64,000 nucleotides of DNA from Pseudomonas monteilii NBRC 103158 = DSM 14164 (GCF_000730605.1 NZ_BBIS01000038.1:1-64000); one strand, 5' to 3'. Shown: positions 27,718-38,724, counted from the stretch's first letter. Numbers and translations: made by a program. The notes: a model not told the origin generated them from the sequence alone.

Positions 27718-28952
27718 AGCGTGTCTACCTGCTGGCTGTGCTGGCGATTGTGGTCGCTGCGGCGTTGGGGATCGCAGTCGCCAAGCACAGCGGCTACGTG
27801 CTGATTTCCTATGGTGGCTTCCGCTATCAGTCGGGGCTTTGGGCGGCCTTGGCCGGCCTGCTGGCCGTGGTCGCACTGCTGTGGCTGTTGCGTTACCTGG
27901 TTGGCCTGGTGCTGACCTCCAGCGGCGTGGTCAACCCGTGGTCGCGGCGCAACCGTAGCCGGCGCATTCGCGTGGCCATCGAACAGGGCCAGCTGGACCT
28001 CGCCGAAGGCCGCTGGGCCAGCGCCCAGCGCCACTTGCACCGTGCCGCCGAGGCCGAGCGCCAACCGCTGCTGTATTACCTTGGTGCCGCGCGTGCCGCC
28101 AACGAGCAAGGCCGCACCGAAGACAGTGACAACCTGCTGGAGCGGGCGCTGGAGCGCCAGCCACAAGCGGAACTGGCCATTGCCCTGACGCATGCCCAGT
28201 TGCAGATGGACCGTGGCGAAAGTGACGGGGCCCTGGAAACCCTGCTGGCCATGCAGGAGCGTCACCCGCACAACACTCAGGTGCTGCGCCTGCTGCAACG
28301 CCTGCACCTGGAACGTGGTGACTGGTCGGCCCTCATCCGCCTTTTGCCCGACCTACGCAAGGGCAAGGTACTGCCGCCCGCCGAGCTGGCTGCCCTTGAG
28401 CAACGCGCCTGGGGCCAGAACCTGAGCCTGGCCACTACCCGTGGCGAAGACGCACAAAGTGCGCGTCAGGCCCTGGAGCGAGCCTGGCAGCAATTGACAG
28501 CAGCCCAGCGCCAGGAGCCACAGCTGGTGCTGGCATACGCCGAGCAATTGCGCCAGGTGGGCGCGCAGAGCGAGGCCGAACAGGTGCTGCGCACTGCGCT
28601 CAAGCGTGACTACGAAAGCCACCTGGCCCGCTTGTACGGGTTGGTGCGCGGTGATGACCCGGCGCGCCAGCTGCAAACCGCCGAAGGCTGGCTCAAGGCT
28701 CATCCGCAAGACGCCAGCCTGCTGCTGACCCTGGGCCGCCTGAGCCTGCAGAACCGCCTGTGGGGCAAGGCTCGTGACTATCTGGAAAGCAGCCTGCGCA
28801 TGGAGCGCAACCCCGAGGCTTGTGCCGAACTGGCCCGCCTGCTTGCTGGCCTGGGCGAGACCGAACGCAGCAACCAGCTGTTCCAGGAGGGCCTCGGCCT
28901 GCTGGACGAGCGCCTGCTGGCCCTGCCGTTGCCAGAAGGCGTACGCGCCTGA
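27714..28952 (+). CDS. hemY: HemY-family TPR membrane protein
   Basis: 412 residues; start overlaps hemX by 4 bp. Two N-terminal membrane spans (about residues 4-22 and 42-65) precede a long TPR solenoid (AEGRWASAQRHLHRAAEAERQPLLYYLGAA and further repeats). It is associated with late heme synthesis in gammaproteobacteria and is not the protoporphyrinogen oxidase also called HemY in Bacillus. Last gene of the hemCDXY operon, ended by a hairpin. Confidence 0.94.
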   Translation: MKRVYLLAVLAIVVAAALGIAVAKHSGYVLISYGGFRYQSGLWAALAGLLAVVALLWLLRYLVGLVLTSSGVVNPWSRRNRSRRIRVAIEQGQLDLAEGRWASAQRHLHRAAEAERQPLLYYLGAARAANEQGRTEDSDNLLERALERQPQAELAIALTHAQLQMDRGESDGALETLLAMQERHPHNTQVLRLLQRLHLERGDWSALIRLLPDLRKGKVLPPAELAALEQRAWGQNLSLATTRGEDAQSARQALERAWQQLTAAQRQEPQLVLAYAEQLRQVGAQSEAEQVLRTALKRDYESHLARLYGLVRGDDPARQLQTAEGWLKAHPQDASLLLTLGRLSLQNRLWGKARDYLESSLRMERNPEACAELARLLAGLGETERSNQLFQEGLGLLDERLLALPLPEGVRA

Positions 28953-28961
28953 CCCACCCCA

Positions 28962-28986
28962 AGGCCCGCGCCAAGGTGCGGGCTTT
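28962..28986 (+). terminator. Terminator of hemCDXY operon
   Basis: GCCCGC (28964-28969) pairs with GCGGGC (28978-28983) across an 8-nt loop, followed by TTT, ten bases past the hemY stop. Confidence 0.7.
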
Positions 28987-29174
28987 GGGGGTTGGTAATT
29001 TATCTACGCCCGCACGTTGGCGCTGCAATCCATTTCTTCAGTCAGCTCCTACCGCCACTCTGGAAATTTCCTACACGATTCAGCGACTTGTCGTTGCTGT
29101 CGCGCCTTGAAACAAAGCGCGTCTTTCCTCTACCGTTTCAAGCCACTACATCTTCCCCGGGACCTTCACCGCCC

Positions 29175-29681
29175 ATGCTGCCGGCCCGTTTGCGCTCCTT
29201 TTTCCTTCCTGCCTGCCTGGCCGCACTGGCGGTGCTGGCTGCGTCTTTCCAACTGGAAAACATGCCAGGGCTGGTGCCGTGCCCCTTGTGCTTCAGCCAG
29301 CGTTTGCTGCTCGCGGCGTACGCGTTGTTGTGCCTGGGGGCTTTGCTGCAGGCGCCAGGCTTGCAGGGCATCCGCCAGTACGCGCGGGCGACGCTGGGCT
29401 GCTCGCTGGCCGGTGCGTTGCTGGCGGCGCGGCATGTCTGGTTGCAGGGCGCTGGTACGGTCATGCATGTATGCCCGGTGCCGATTGGGCGGGTGTTCGA
29501 GCAATCCTGGAGCGAGGCGGCGCGGCAACTGTTGTTGGGTGGCCCGGATTGCAACTCGCTGACCTGGAGCTTTCTCGACCTGACACTGCCCGAGTGGAGC
29601 CTGCTGGCCTTCCTGCTGCTGGCGGCGCTGCCCTTGAGTTGCCTGCTGGCGTATCGTTTCCGCACCCTGGCAATAAACTGA
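29175..29681 (+). CDS. dsbB: DsbB-family disulfide bond formation protein
   Basis: 168 residues, four membrane spans. Inner-membrane quinone reductase that reoxidises DsbA. The first periplasmic loop has the redox pair CPLC (around residues 36-39) and the second loop carries two further Cys (HVCPVP and GPDCNS). The ATG at 29175 begins just before the first span, as in the family. The frame extends to 28992, but that extension carries no motif. P. aeruginosa has an equivalent gene (DsbH) at the same locus between hemY and algQ. Confidence 0.92.
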   Translation: MLPARLRSFFLPACLAALAVLAASFQLENMPGLVPCPLCFSQRLLLAAYALLCLGALLQAPGLQGIRQYARATLGCSLAGALLAARHVWLQGAGTVMHVCPVPIGRVFEQSWSEAARQLLLGGPDCNSLTWSFLDLTLPEWSLLAFLLLAALPLSCLLAYRFRTLAIN

Positions 29682-29912
29682 CCTGGCGCAAGGTTGCGTC
29701 ATGAGTGCGACCAATGGCGCTGTAACGGGGTATTAAACACTTGTATGAACTTTGTGTGCTGCGTACCTTGATGGGCAGCACGCGCGGGAATAATCTCGCA
29801 GCACGTATACCGAAAACACAACTGCTCGATGCCGTCCTGCTGATGTCACCTTTGTGCTGCGCGGTCGTGGTGCGAGGTGCAGCGGCATCTACCCAGAAGG
29901 GAAGAGATCGCC

Positions 29913-30383
29913 ATGCTCGATAGTTGTCAGAATGCTCAGGAACGCTGGGGTGGGGTTCACGACCTGATCGACCGGTGGCTGAAAGAGCGCCAGGAACTGG
30001 TGCAGGCTTTCCGCGCCCTGCGCGATGTGAAGCCGGCCTTCGCCGACAAGGATACGCACGGGGACTTCTGCGCACTCCTTGTCGACTACGTTTCGGCGTG
30101 GCATTTCGAAGTCTGCGAACAACTGGTCAGTGAGGCCAAGGCGTTCGATGACGAGAAAGCGTTGAAGCTGGCTGAAGAGATCAACCCGCGGATCAATGAC
30201 ATCACCCAGATTGCACTGGCTTTCAATGATCATTGCAGCAAGGGCGAGTGCAAGGACACCGAGCGCTTCGCCGAGAAGCTGGCCAAGCTGGGCGGCCTGC
30301 TGCACGAGCGCTTTGAACTCGAAGACTGCCTGATCGAAGTGCTGCACACTGCGCACAAGGAAGAGGGCGCTGTCGAGGCCTGA
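29913..30383 (+). CDS. algQ: Rsd/AlgQ anti-sigma-70 factor
   Basis: 156 residues, helical bundle. Binds sigma-70 region 4 and shifts RNA polymerase toward alternative sigma factors; in P. aeruginosa AlgQ (AlgR2) influences alginate and nucleoside diphosphate kinase. Conserved helices include ERWGGVHDLIDRWLKERQELV and FCALLVDYVSAWHFEVCEQL. A good AAGGGAAGAG site precedes the ATG. The 230-bp upstream gap contains its promoter and nothing else recognisable. Confidence 0.95.
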   Translation: MLDSCQNAQERWGGVHDLIDRWLKERQELVQAFRALRDVKPAFADKDTHGDFCALLVDYVSAWHFEVCEQLVSEAKAFDDEKALKLAEEINPRINDITQIALAFNDHCSKGECKDTERFAEKLAKLGGLLHERFELEDCLIEVLHTAHKEEGAVEA

Positions 30384-30392
30384 AGGTTGGCG

Positions 30393-31031
30393 TCAGTCGC
30401 CAACCGCCAGCAGCTCTATCTCGAATACCAAAGGTGTATAGGGTGCGATCAGGTCACCCGCTCCTTCGGCGCCATAGGCTTGCGCTGAAGGAATCACCAG
30501 GCGCCATTTGGCGCCCGCGTGCATCTTTGGCAGGGCCACCTGCCAGCCTTCGATTACAGAATCCAGGCTGAACCATTGGGGCGTCTGGTTCTGGTCGAAC
30601 ACCGAGCCATCCGGCAACTTTCCCACATAGCGCACTTGTACTTTGCCACCTGCTTTGGGTTGCGCGCCCATGCCTGCCTGCAGTTCGCTGTAGAGCACGC
30701 CTTCCGGCAGTTCGTGTACCCCATAACGTCCGCGCTCATTGGCCATGAAGCGTGTTTCGGCTGCCTGCAATTTTTGTGTTGCGGCATCACTTTCCTGCGC
30801 TTCATGCTGCTGAAGCACTGCCTGCATGCGTGCCTTGTCGAGCTTTAGCGGTTGCCCCTGATAGGACTGCTTGAGGCCTTCGACCAGTGCTTCCAGTTGC
30901 AAGCCTGGCATCTCCTGGCGCAGGCGCTCACCCAGGCTGGCACCCAGGCTGTAGGCCAGATCGTGATCGTCGCTGTCGGCAAGGGCGATGGGTGCCAGCA
31001 GGCATAAACCTAAAACAAGATATCGAGGCAA
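30393..31031 (-). CDS. FKBP-type peptidyl-prolyl isomerase, periplasmic
   Basis: 212 residues from a TTG start at 31031 with GGGAG eight bases upstream; a TTG at 31046 is also possible. A signal peptide (LVLGLCLLAPIALA) gives export. The N-terminal dimerisation domain (to ~105) is of FkpA/Mip/FklB type. The C-terminal FKBP domain has VQVRYVGKLPDGSVFD, VIEGWQVALPKM and IPSAQAYG, with conserved active-site aromatic residues. Folding catalyst. Convergent with algQ, 9 bp between stops; the same gene occupies this place in P. aeruginosa. Confidence 0.92.
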   Translation of the reverse strand: MPRYLVLGLCLLAPIALADSDDHDLAYSLGASLGERLRQEMPGLQLEALVEGLKQSYQGQPLKLDKARMQAVLQQHEAQESDAATQKLQAAETRFMANERGRYGVHELPEGVLYSELQAGMGAQPKAGGKVQVRYVGKLPDGSVFDQNQTPQWFSLDSVIEGWQVALPKMHAGAKWRLVIPSAQAYGAEGAGDLIAPYTPLVFEIELLAVGD

Positions 31032-31210
31032 TGCCCGGACTCCCAAATATCAGCAATGATTAATTCAGCAACTACACTTTCACGCAGCTGCAAGATAACA
31101 ACTTTGCCCAGGCATGCAACGCGGTGTAAATATTACGGTCAACATGCCCTAGCGGCGGTAGCAGCAGAAGCATAGTATGAGCCGCAATCTCGTCAGCCAG
31201 GAGGTAAACC

Positions 31211-32260
31211 ATGTCGGCCAAAAAGAAGCCAGTAAGTACGCCGTTACACCTGCTCCAGCAACTTTCGGGCAGCCTGCTCGAACACTTGGAAGAGGCCTGC
31301 TCGCAAGCGCTGGCTGATGCGGAAAAATTGCTGGCCAAGTTGGAAAAGCAGCGTGGCAAAGCGCAGGAAAAACTGCACAACGGCCGCCTGAAATTGCAGG
31401 ATGCCGCGAAGGCAGGTAAAGCCAAGGCGCAGACCAAAGCGCAAAAAGCCATCGGCGAACTTGAAGAACTGCTCGATTCCCTCAAGGAACGCCAAACCCA
31501 GACCCGCTCTTATATTCAGCAACTCAAGCGTGACGCTCAAGACAGCCTCAAGCTGGCCCAGGGTGTAGGCAAGGTTCGCGAAGCGGCAGCCAAGGCGCTG
31601 GATTCGCGTGCTGCCAAAACCAGCAAGCCGGCTGCAGCCAAGCCTGCAGCCAAGCCTGCGGCGAAGCCAGCTACCAAAGCGACCGCTGCAGCCAAGCCTG
31701 CGGCGAAGCCAGCCGCCAAAGCGACTGCTGCAGCCAAACCTGCGGCGAAGCCAGTTGCCAAAGCGAGCGCTGCAGCCAAAGTTGCGGCGAAGCCAGCTGC
31801 CAAAGCGACTGCTGCAGCCAAACCTGCGGCGAAGCCAGCCGCCAAAGCGACTGCTGCAGCCAAACCTGCGGCGAAGCCAGCTGCCAAAGCGACTGCTGCT
31901 GCCAAGCCTGCGGCGAAGCCAGCTACCAAAGCGACCGCTGCAGCCAAACCTGCGGCGAAGCCAGCCGCCAAAGCGACCGCTGCTGCCAAGCCTGCGGCGA
32001 AGCCAGCTGCCAAAGCGACTGCTGGTGCCAAACCCGCAGCCAAGCCAGCCGCGAAACCAGCTGCCGCCAAAGCCCCGGCACGCAGGGCTGCCAAGCCAGC
32101 TGCCGCCAAACCTGTTGCCAGCAAACCAGCCGAAGCCAAACCGGCTACGCCTGCCGCCACCACCCCGGCTGCTGCAACCAACTCGGCCACCCCGGCTGCT
32201 TCGGTAGCATCGTCGACACCCGCCAGCACCCCGGCTCAGGCGCCGTCTTCGGCGTCCTGA
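31211..32260 (+). CDS. algP: AlgP, histone H1-like Lys/Ala/Pro-rich protein
   Basis: 349 residues. A helical N-terminus (~1-130) with coiled-coil heptads is followed by a tail made almost wholly of A, K, P and T in KPAAKPAAKATAAA units, like eukaryotic histone H1 tails. In P. aeruginosa AlgP (AlgR3) influences algD transcription and the repeat number varies between strains. Strong AGGAGG site before the ATG. The 3' end overlaps the convergent TIGR02444 gene by 25 bp. Confidence 0.95.
   Translation: MSAKKKPVSTPLHLLQQLSGSLLEHLEEACSQALADAEKLLAKLEKQRGKAQEKLHNGRLKLQDAAKAGKAKAQTKAQKAIGELEELLDSLKERQTQTRSYIQQLKRDAQDSLKLAQGVGKVREAAAKALDSRAAKTSKPAAAKPAAKPAAKPATKATAAAKPAAKPAAKATAAAKPAAKPVAKASAAAKVAAKPAAKATAAAKPAAKPAAKATAAAKPAAKPAAKATAAAKPAAKPATKATAAAKPAAKPAAKATAAAKPAAKPAAKATAGAKPAAKPAAKPAAAKAPARRAAKPAAAKPVASKPAEAKPATPAATTPAAATNSATPAASVASSTPASTPAQAPSSAS
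31679..32056 (+). repeat. Nine tandem 42-bp repeats in algP
   Basis: Nine consecutive 14-residue units (ATAAAKPAAKPAAK type) of exactly 42 bp, with minor variants such as V for P and T for A. Perfect phase from 31679 to 32056. Slippage or recombination would change length in frame. Confidence 0.9.
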
Positions 32261-32718
32261 AGCGTAGCCGCTGCGGCGCGCAACTGATCCAGCGCGTCGT
32301 GGCGGCAGGCAGGCTCCGGCGCCAGCCGGGCCAGCCAGTCGTCCGTGAGCCCATGCGAGTCCGTGGGCCACTGTCGCGAGCGCTCCTGCAAACGCTCAAG
32401 CAAGGTCTTTTCGGCCTGCAACTCCAGCACCTTCACCTGTTCACGCAACGCCGCCAGTTGCGCATCACCCGATGCCGCTGCTCGCCATTGTTGGCGAAGG
32501 CAGCGTAACGGGGCGACCACGTCACGCTGCCAGGCCCCGGCGATTTCGGTTAACGCCTGCACGCGCTCATCCAGCACCGCCACGCCTCGCGCCTGCAGCC
32601 AGGTTGCGCACAACAGCAGGCAGACATCGCCGCCCAGTGCCTGTAGCTCAAGGCAGGCCGCTTCCGCGCCGGGCCTGGCATACAGGGCCAGGGCGTGATT
32701 CCACAGGTCGGTGTGCAT
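32236..32718 (-). CDS. TIGR02444-family conserved protein
   Basis: 160 residues, starting MHTDLWNHALALYARPGAEAACLELQALGGDVCLLL, the hallmark of TIGR02444 proteins found next to algP and an ABC-F gene in pseudomonads. Predicted helical and cytoplasmic. Function unknown. Its 3' end overlaps that of algP, and it is divergent from the ABC-F gene 50 bp away. Confidence 0.85.
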   Translation of the reverse strand: MHTDLWNHALALYARPGAEAACLELQALGGDVCLLLCATWLQARGVAVLDERVQALTEIAGAWQRDVVAPLRCLRQQWRAAASGDAQLAALREQVKVLELQAEKTLLERLQERSRQWPTDSHGLTDDWLARLAPEPACRHDALDQLRAAAATLQDAEDGA

Positions 32719-32768
32719 GGTTCCACTCGCGCTATGGGCCGAGGAAGCTGGTAGACTCCGCGACCATC

Positions 32769-34678
<1,910 letters not shown>

Positions 34679-34679
<1 letters not shown>

Positions 34680-35266
34680 TGGAGGAATTGCGTTCGCTGC
34701 TGCCAGGGCAATGGATGGACACCTTCTGGCTGGGCTTGCAGATTCTGTTGATCCTGGTGGCAGCCTTCGTCCTGCAGCGCATCGTTGCCCGCGGGTTGAG
34801 CCGCCTGGGTCAGCGCTACCCGCTGCCACCTGAGCTGCTGGTGCCGGTGCGTGGCGGTTTGCGCTGGCTGATCATGGGCAGCGCGCTGTTGTTCGTGCTG
34901 GAGCGGCTGGGCGTTTCCGCGACGGTGCTGTGGACTGCACTGTCCGGCTTCGTCGCGGTGGCGGCAGTGGCCTTCTTCGCCATGTGGAGCGTGCTGTCGA
35001 ACCTGTTGTGCGCGGTGCTGATTTTCACGGTGGGGCCGTTTCGCATTGGCGATGTGGTCGAGCTGGTCGACACCCTGGACAAGCCGGGCGTAAAAGGCAG
35101 GGTGATCGCTATCAACCTGCTGTTCACCACGCTGATGGAGCTGCCCGAGGTGGGTGGGGCGCTGGTGCAGGTGCCTAATAGCCAGTTCTTCCAGAAGTCG
35201 GTGCGGCGCTGGCGTGGGGCTGAAGTGCAGGCGATGCACAAAGAGTCAGTTGCCGAAGCTGATTAA
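34679..35266 (+). CDS. Small MscS-type mechanosensitive channel protein
   Basis: 195 residues. Three hydrophobic spans (about residues 14-34, 58-78 and 82-115), the last resembling the MscS pore helix, then the beta domain beginning GPFRIGDVVEL and ending around VPNSQFFQKSVRRW. It lacks the C-terminal alpha/beta vestibule of full MscS (286 residues). Inner membrane. It overlaps the ABC-F stop by one base, so translation is coupled. Confidence 0.87.
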
Positions 35267-35269
35267 ACC

Positions 35270-35313
35270 TTTACCGGCCTCTTCGCGGGTAAACCCGCGA
35301 AGAGGCCGGTAAA
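35270..35313. terminator. 21-bp perfect palindrome, REP-derived terminator
   Basis: Arms 35270-35290 and 35293-35313 are perfectly complementary with a 2-nt loop. Both arms contain the REP-like core CTCTTCGCGGGT. It sits four bases after the mscS-type gene stop and should form an extremely stable hairpin, acting as a terminator or 3' mRNA stabiliser. Confidence 0.75.
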
Positions 35314-35402
35314 GGCAGTAACAATCCTCAAAATTTGCTGGTTATTTTTTCACCAACACCTTAGCTTAACGTTTTGCAACATATGTTCGAGCGAGGTGTG
35401 TG

Positions 35403-36035
35403 ATGTCGATGGAAGTATGGCTGGGCTTCTTTGCCGCCTGTTGGGTGATCAGCCTTTCACCCGGTGCCGGGGCGATTGCCTCGATGTCCAGCGGCCTGCA
35501 ATACGGCTTCTGGCGTGGTTACTGGAATGCCCTGGGCCTGCAACTAGGCCTGATCGTACAAATCGCCATCATCGCTGCCGGCGTCGGTGCCATCCTTGCC
35601 GCCTCGGCCACGGCCTTCCAGATCATCAAATGGTTTGGCGTCGCCTACCTCGTCTATCTGGCCTACAAGCAATGGCGTGCCTTGCCGATGGACATGGCCG
35701 ATGAGTCCGGCGTGCGCCCGATCGGCAAACCGCTGAGCCTGATGTTCCGCGGTTTCCTGGTCAACGTCAGCAACCCCAAGGCACTGGTGTTCATGCTGGC
35801 GGTGCTGCCGCAGTTCCTTAATCCACATGCGCCGTTGCTGCCGCAATATGTGGCGATCACCGTGACCATGATCAGCGTGGACATGCTGGTGATGGCCGGA
35901 TACACCGGGTTGGCTTCGCGGGTGTTGCGCTTGCTGCGTACGCCCAAGCAGCAGAAGCGCCTGAACCGGACCTTTGCCGGGTTGTTCATCGGCGCGGCCA
36001 CGTTCCTGGCTACCCTGCGTCGCGCACCTCTCTGA
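35403..36035 (+). CDS. LysE/RhtB-family amino acid exporter
   Basis: 210 residues, six membrane spans. The N-terminal LysE signature is present (WVISLSPGAGAIASMSSGLQYGFWRG), as is the FLVNVSNPKALVFMLAVLPQF segment. Exports an amino acid or homoserine-lactone-like compound; the substrate is not visible. ATG 35403 is chosen because GAGG lies seven bases upstream. A small palindrome AACATATGTT (35378-35387) sits just before it and could be an operator. Confidence 0.92.
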   Translation: MSMEVWLGFFAACWVISLSPGAGAIASMSSGLQYGFWRGYWNALGLQLGLIVQIAIIAAGVGAILAASATAFQIIKWFGVAYLVYLAYKQWRALPMDMADESGVRPIGKPLSLMFRGFLVNVSNPKALVFMLAVLPQFLNPHAPLLPQYVAITVTMISVDMLVMAGYTGLASRVLRLLRTPKQQKRLNRTFAGLFIGAATFLATLRRAPL

Positions 36036-36042
36036 TAGATGA

Positions 36043-36065
36043 CTGGGGCCTTGTAGCGGCCCCAG
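36043..36065. terminator. Bidirectional terminator, LysE/SPFH
   Basis: CTGGGGCC (36043-36050) pairs with GGCCCCAG (36058-36065) across a 7-nt loop between convergent genes. Confidence 0.7.
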
Positions 36066-36818
36066 CTATTTCTGCCTGTCCACCAACCCCTTGAGCAGGT
36101 CCACCGGCAACGGGAAGACAATGGTCGAGCTCTTGTCCCCGGCAATCATCCCCAGCGTCTGCATGTAGCGTAACTGCATCGCCCCCGGTTCCTTGCTCAA
36201 CATCTGCGCCGCCTGCATCAGCTTCTCCGAGGCTTGTAACTCGCCTTCGGCATGAATCACCTTGGCCCGTCGTTCCCGTTCAGCCTCAGCCTGCCGGGCG
36301 ATGGCACGCACCATCGATTCGTTGAGGTCCACATGCTTGATCTCGACGTTGGCCACCTTGATGCCCCAGGCATCGGTCTGCGCGTCCAGCACCTGGCGGA
36401 TGTCCAGGTTCAGCTGCTCGCGTTCTGCCAGCAGTTCGTCCAGTTCGTGCTTGCCCAGCACCGCACGCAGGGTTGTCTGGGCCAGCTGGCTGGTCGCCAC
36501 CAGAAAATCCTCGACCTGGATGATTGCTTTCTGCGGGTCGAGTACACGGAAGTAGAGCACCGCATTGACCTTGACCGAGACGTTGTCGCGGGTGATCACA
36601 TCCTGTGGCGGTACATCCAGCACCACGGTACGCAGGTCGACCCGCACCATTTGCTGGATCACCGGGATCAACAGGATCAGCCCCGGCCCCTTGACCTGCC
36701 AGAAGCGGCCCAGCTGGAACACCACGCCGCGCTCGTATTCGCGCAGGATGCGAAACGCCGATAGCAACAGCATCGTCAGCACGATCAGCACCGCGCCGAA
36801 ACCCACTTGCATGAACAT
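36066..36818 (-). CDS. SPFH/stomatin-like protein (slipin, paired with NfeD)
   Basis: 250 residues from ATG 36818, favoured by AAGGAG seven bases upstream; ATG 36824 overlaps the NfeD stop and is also possible. One N-terminal membrane hairpin (~6-26) is followed by the SPFH domain (REYERGVVFQLGRFWQVKGPG to ~185) and a helical tail with AEAERERRAKVIHAEGEL. Stomatins organise membrane microdomains and are cleaved or chaperoned by the partner NfeD protease. The long frame extending upstream is the NfeD gene's shadow. Confidence 0.93.
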   Translation of the reverse strand: MFMQVGFGAVLIVLTMLLLSAFRILREYERGVVFQLGRFWQVKGPGLILLIPVIQQMVRVDLRTVVLDVPPQDVITRDNVSVKVNAVLYFRVLDPQKAIIQVEDFLVATSQLAQTTLRAVLGKHELDELLAEREQLNLDIRQVLDAQTDAWGIKVANVEIKHVDLNESMVRAIARQAEAERERRAKVIHAEGELQASEKLMQAAQMLSKEPGAMQLRYMQTLGMIAGDKSSTIVFPLPVDLLKGLVDRQK

Positions 36819-36820
36819 GC

Positions 36821-38167
36821 TCATTCTCCTTGCGCCGCAGACGTGGCGGCGCTCACTTCCAGCATCACGCCATGGCGCGCGGTCACCCGCACGTTCTGGC
36901 CAGCTTGCAGCGGTGTTGCGCATTGCACTTGCCATTGCTCGCCCTGGGCAAGCACCACGCCACAGAACGGGTTGCCTGGTATCACCTGGGTGACGGTAGC
37001 CAGGCTGCCGACCAGACCGGCGTCGCCGCTCACCAGTGTCCGCCGTCGTGCTTTCAGGGCCATGCCCAGCACACCACCGATCAGCAGCGCCGAAAGCACG
37101 GCCAAGGTACCGATCAAGGTCAGCGGGATACCGAAGCCTGGGGCATCGGTGTCGATCAGGATCAAAGCGCCGACCACGAAGGCGACGATGCCGCCAAAGC
37201 CGACCACGCCGAAGCTGGGCAGGAAGGCTTCGGCGATCATGAAGGCGATGCCCAGCAGGATCAGCGCCATCCCGGCGAAACTCACCGGTAGCAGTTGCAG
37301 GGCATACAACGCCAGCAGCAGGCATATGCCGCCGACCACACCGCCCACCGTAGAGCCGGGGTTCATGAACTCGAACAACAGGCCGTACACGCCGATCATG
37401 ATCAGGATCAGTGCAACGCCGGGATTGGTAATCACGGCCAGCACCCGTGTGCGCCAATCCGGTAGGTGCTCGACCAGGCTGGCGCCGACAGTCTGCAGCT
37501 GGTGCGGTTGGCCGGCGACCTGCAGCGTTTTGCCATCCAGCTTGCGCAAAAGGTCGGGCAGGTCATCGGCTATCAGGTCGATCACATTCAGCCGCAAGGC
37601 TTCGCTGGCGGGCAGGCTGACGGCCTCGCGCACGGCCTTCTCCGCCCACTCGGCATTGCGCCCACGCAGTTGCGCCAGGCTGCGGATGTAGGCAGCGGCG
37701 TCGTTGACCTGCTTGCGTGCCAGGGTTTCATCATCGCTGCCCTTGGTCTTGTCGTCCTTGGGGGCACCTGGGGGGCCGCCGATCTGTACGGGGGTGGCGG
37801 CGCCCAGGTTGGTCCCGGGCGCCATTGCGGCAACATGGCTGGCGTAGAGGATATAGGTGCCGGCACTGGCGGCACGGGCTCCGCTGGGCGCAACGTAGGT
37901 GGCCACTGGCACGGGGCTGGCGAGAATCGCCTTGATCATCTGGCGCATGGCGCTGTCCAGCCCGCCTGGGGTGTCCATGCGAATGACCACCAGCTGCGCG
38001 CCCTGCGCCCGGGCCTGGTCGAGGCTGCGTACCAGGTAATCGGCGCTGGCAGGGCCGATGGCATCGTCGATGCCCAGCACCCACACTGCGCCGGGCGCTG
38101 CCTGACCGCCGGGCGTAATGCCAAGCAGCAACAGCAGCAACAGCCAGCGCCAGCAGCGGGCGATCAC
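36821..38167 (-). CDS. NfeD-family membrane serine protease
   Basis: 448 residues from a GTG start. A signal sequence is followed by a ClpP-class protease domain (~25-220) with the nucleophile-type motif SAGTYIL and RMDTPGGLDSAMR, then four to five membrane spans (~235-370) and a C-terminal OB-fold (NfeD1b) domain. In archaea and bacteria such proteases cut the C-terminus of the partner stomatin, encoded here immediately downstream in the same operon. Confidence 0.93.
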   Translation of the reverse strand: MIARCWRWLLLLLLLGITPGGQAAPGAVWVLGIDDAIGPASADYLVRSLDQARAQGAQLVVIRMDTPGGLDSAMRQMIKAILASPVPVATYVAPSGARAASAGTYILYASHVAAMAPGTNLGAATPVQIGGPPGAPKDDKTKGSDDETLARKQVNDAAAYIRSLAQLRGRNAEWAEKAVREAVSLPASEALRLNVIDLIADDLPDLLRKLDGKTLQVAGQPHQLQTVGASLVEHLPDWRTRVLAVITNPGVALILIMIGVYGLLFEFMNPGSTVGGVVGGICLLLALYALQLLPVSFAGMALILLGIAFMIAEAFLPSFGVVGFGGIVAFVVGALILIDTDAPGFGIPLTLIGTLAVLSALLIGGVLGMALKARRRTLVSGDAGLVGSLATVTQVIPGNPFCGVVLAQGEQWQVQCATPLQAGQNVRVTARHGVMLEVSAATSAAQGE

Positions 38168-38265
38168 CTGTCGTCACCTCGTTTGCCTCTATTGCACAAG
38201 TTTAGCCCTGCCTGCCGCTGTCAGGCCTAAAATTGGAGATTGGGGGGCGAAACCGGAGGTGCATC

Positions 38266-38724
38266 ATGCGTATGGCTAAAACCCTGCAGGCCCGCCTGGA
38301 CAAGGCCAACTGCGATTACGACATCATTCCCCATCCCCATTCGGCCACCAGCCTGGAGTCGGCCCGGACGGCCGGCGTGCCCGCCGAGCGGGTCGCCAAG
38401 TCAGTGATGCTCGATGACCGTCATGGCAACTACATCATGGCCGTGCTACCGGCCAACCGGCACCTGGACATGACCAAGGTACGCATGTCCGGGGCCTGGC
38501 AACTCACCCGGGAAAGCGGCTTGCCTAGCCTTTTCAGTGACTGCGAGCGCGGCGCCGTGCCGGCCCTTGGTGATGCCTATCAGATAAAAATGCTGCTCGA
38601 CCCAAGCCTTACCCGCCAAGGCGATGTCTACCTGGAGGCGGGTGACCACGATCACTTGATCCACATGAGCATGGAGCAGTATATGAAACTGGTGCCGCAC
38701 GCCGAAGTGCGCGAGCTGTGCTGA
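38266..38724 (+). CDS. YbaK/EbsC-family aminoacyl-tRNA deacylase
   Basis: 152 residues. The fold is that of YbaK/ProXp editing domains: CDYDIIPHPHSATSLESARTAGVPAERVAKSVMLDD with the conserved Lys of the active site, then YIMAVLPANRHLD and GDHDHLIHMS. It hydrolyses mischarged tRNA in trans; the specific pair is not evident. ATG 38266 has GGAGGTGC just upstream. Divergent from nfeD. Confidence 0.88.
   Translation: MRMAKTLQARLDKANCDYDIIPHPHSATSLESARTAGVPAERVAKSVMLDDRHGNYIMAVLPANRHLDMTKVRMSGAWQLTRESGLPSLFSDCERGAVPALGDAYQIKMLLDPSLTRQGDVYLEAGDHDHLIHMSMEQYMKLVPHAEVRELC

Noticed and set aside
31620..32080. Regular repeats that might be read as a CRISPR array
   Set aside because: The repeats are contiguous without unique spacers, in coding phase, and encode the AlgP tail.
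36825..37457. Upstream extension of the SPFH reading frame
   Set aside because: This part lies within nfeD in another frame, and the SPFH start with AAGGAG at 36818-36830 is convincing.
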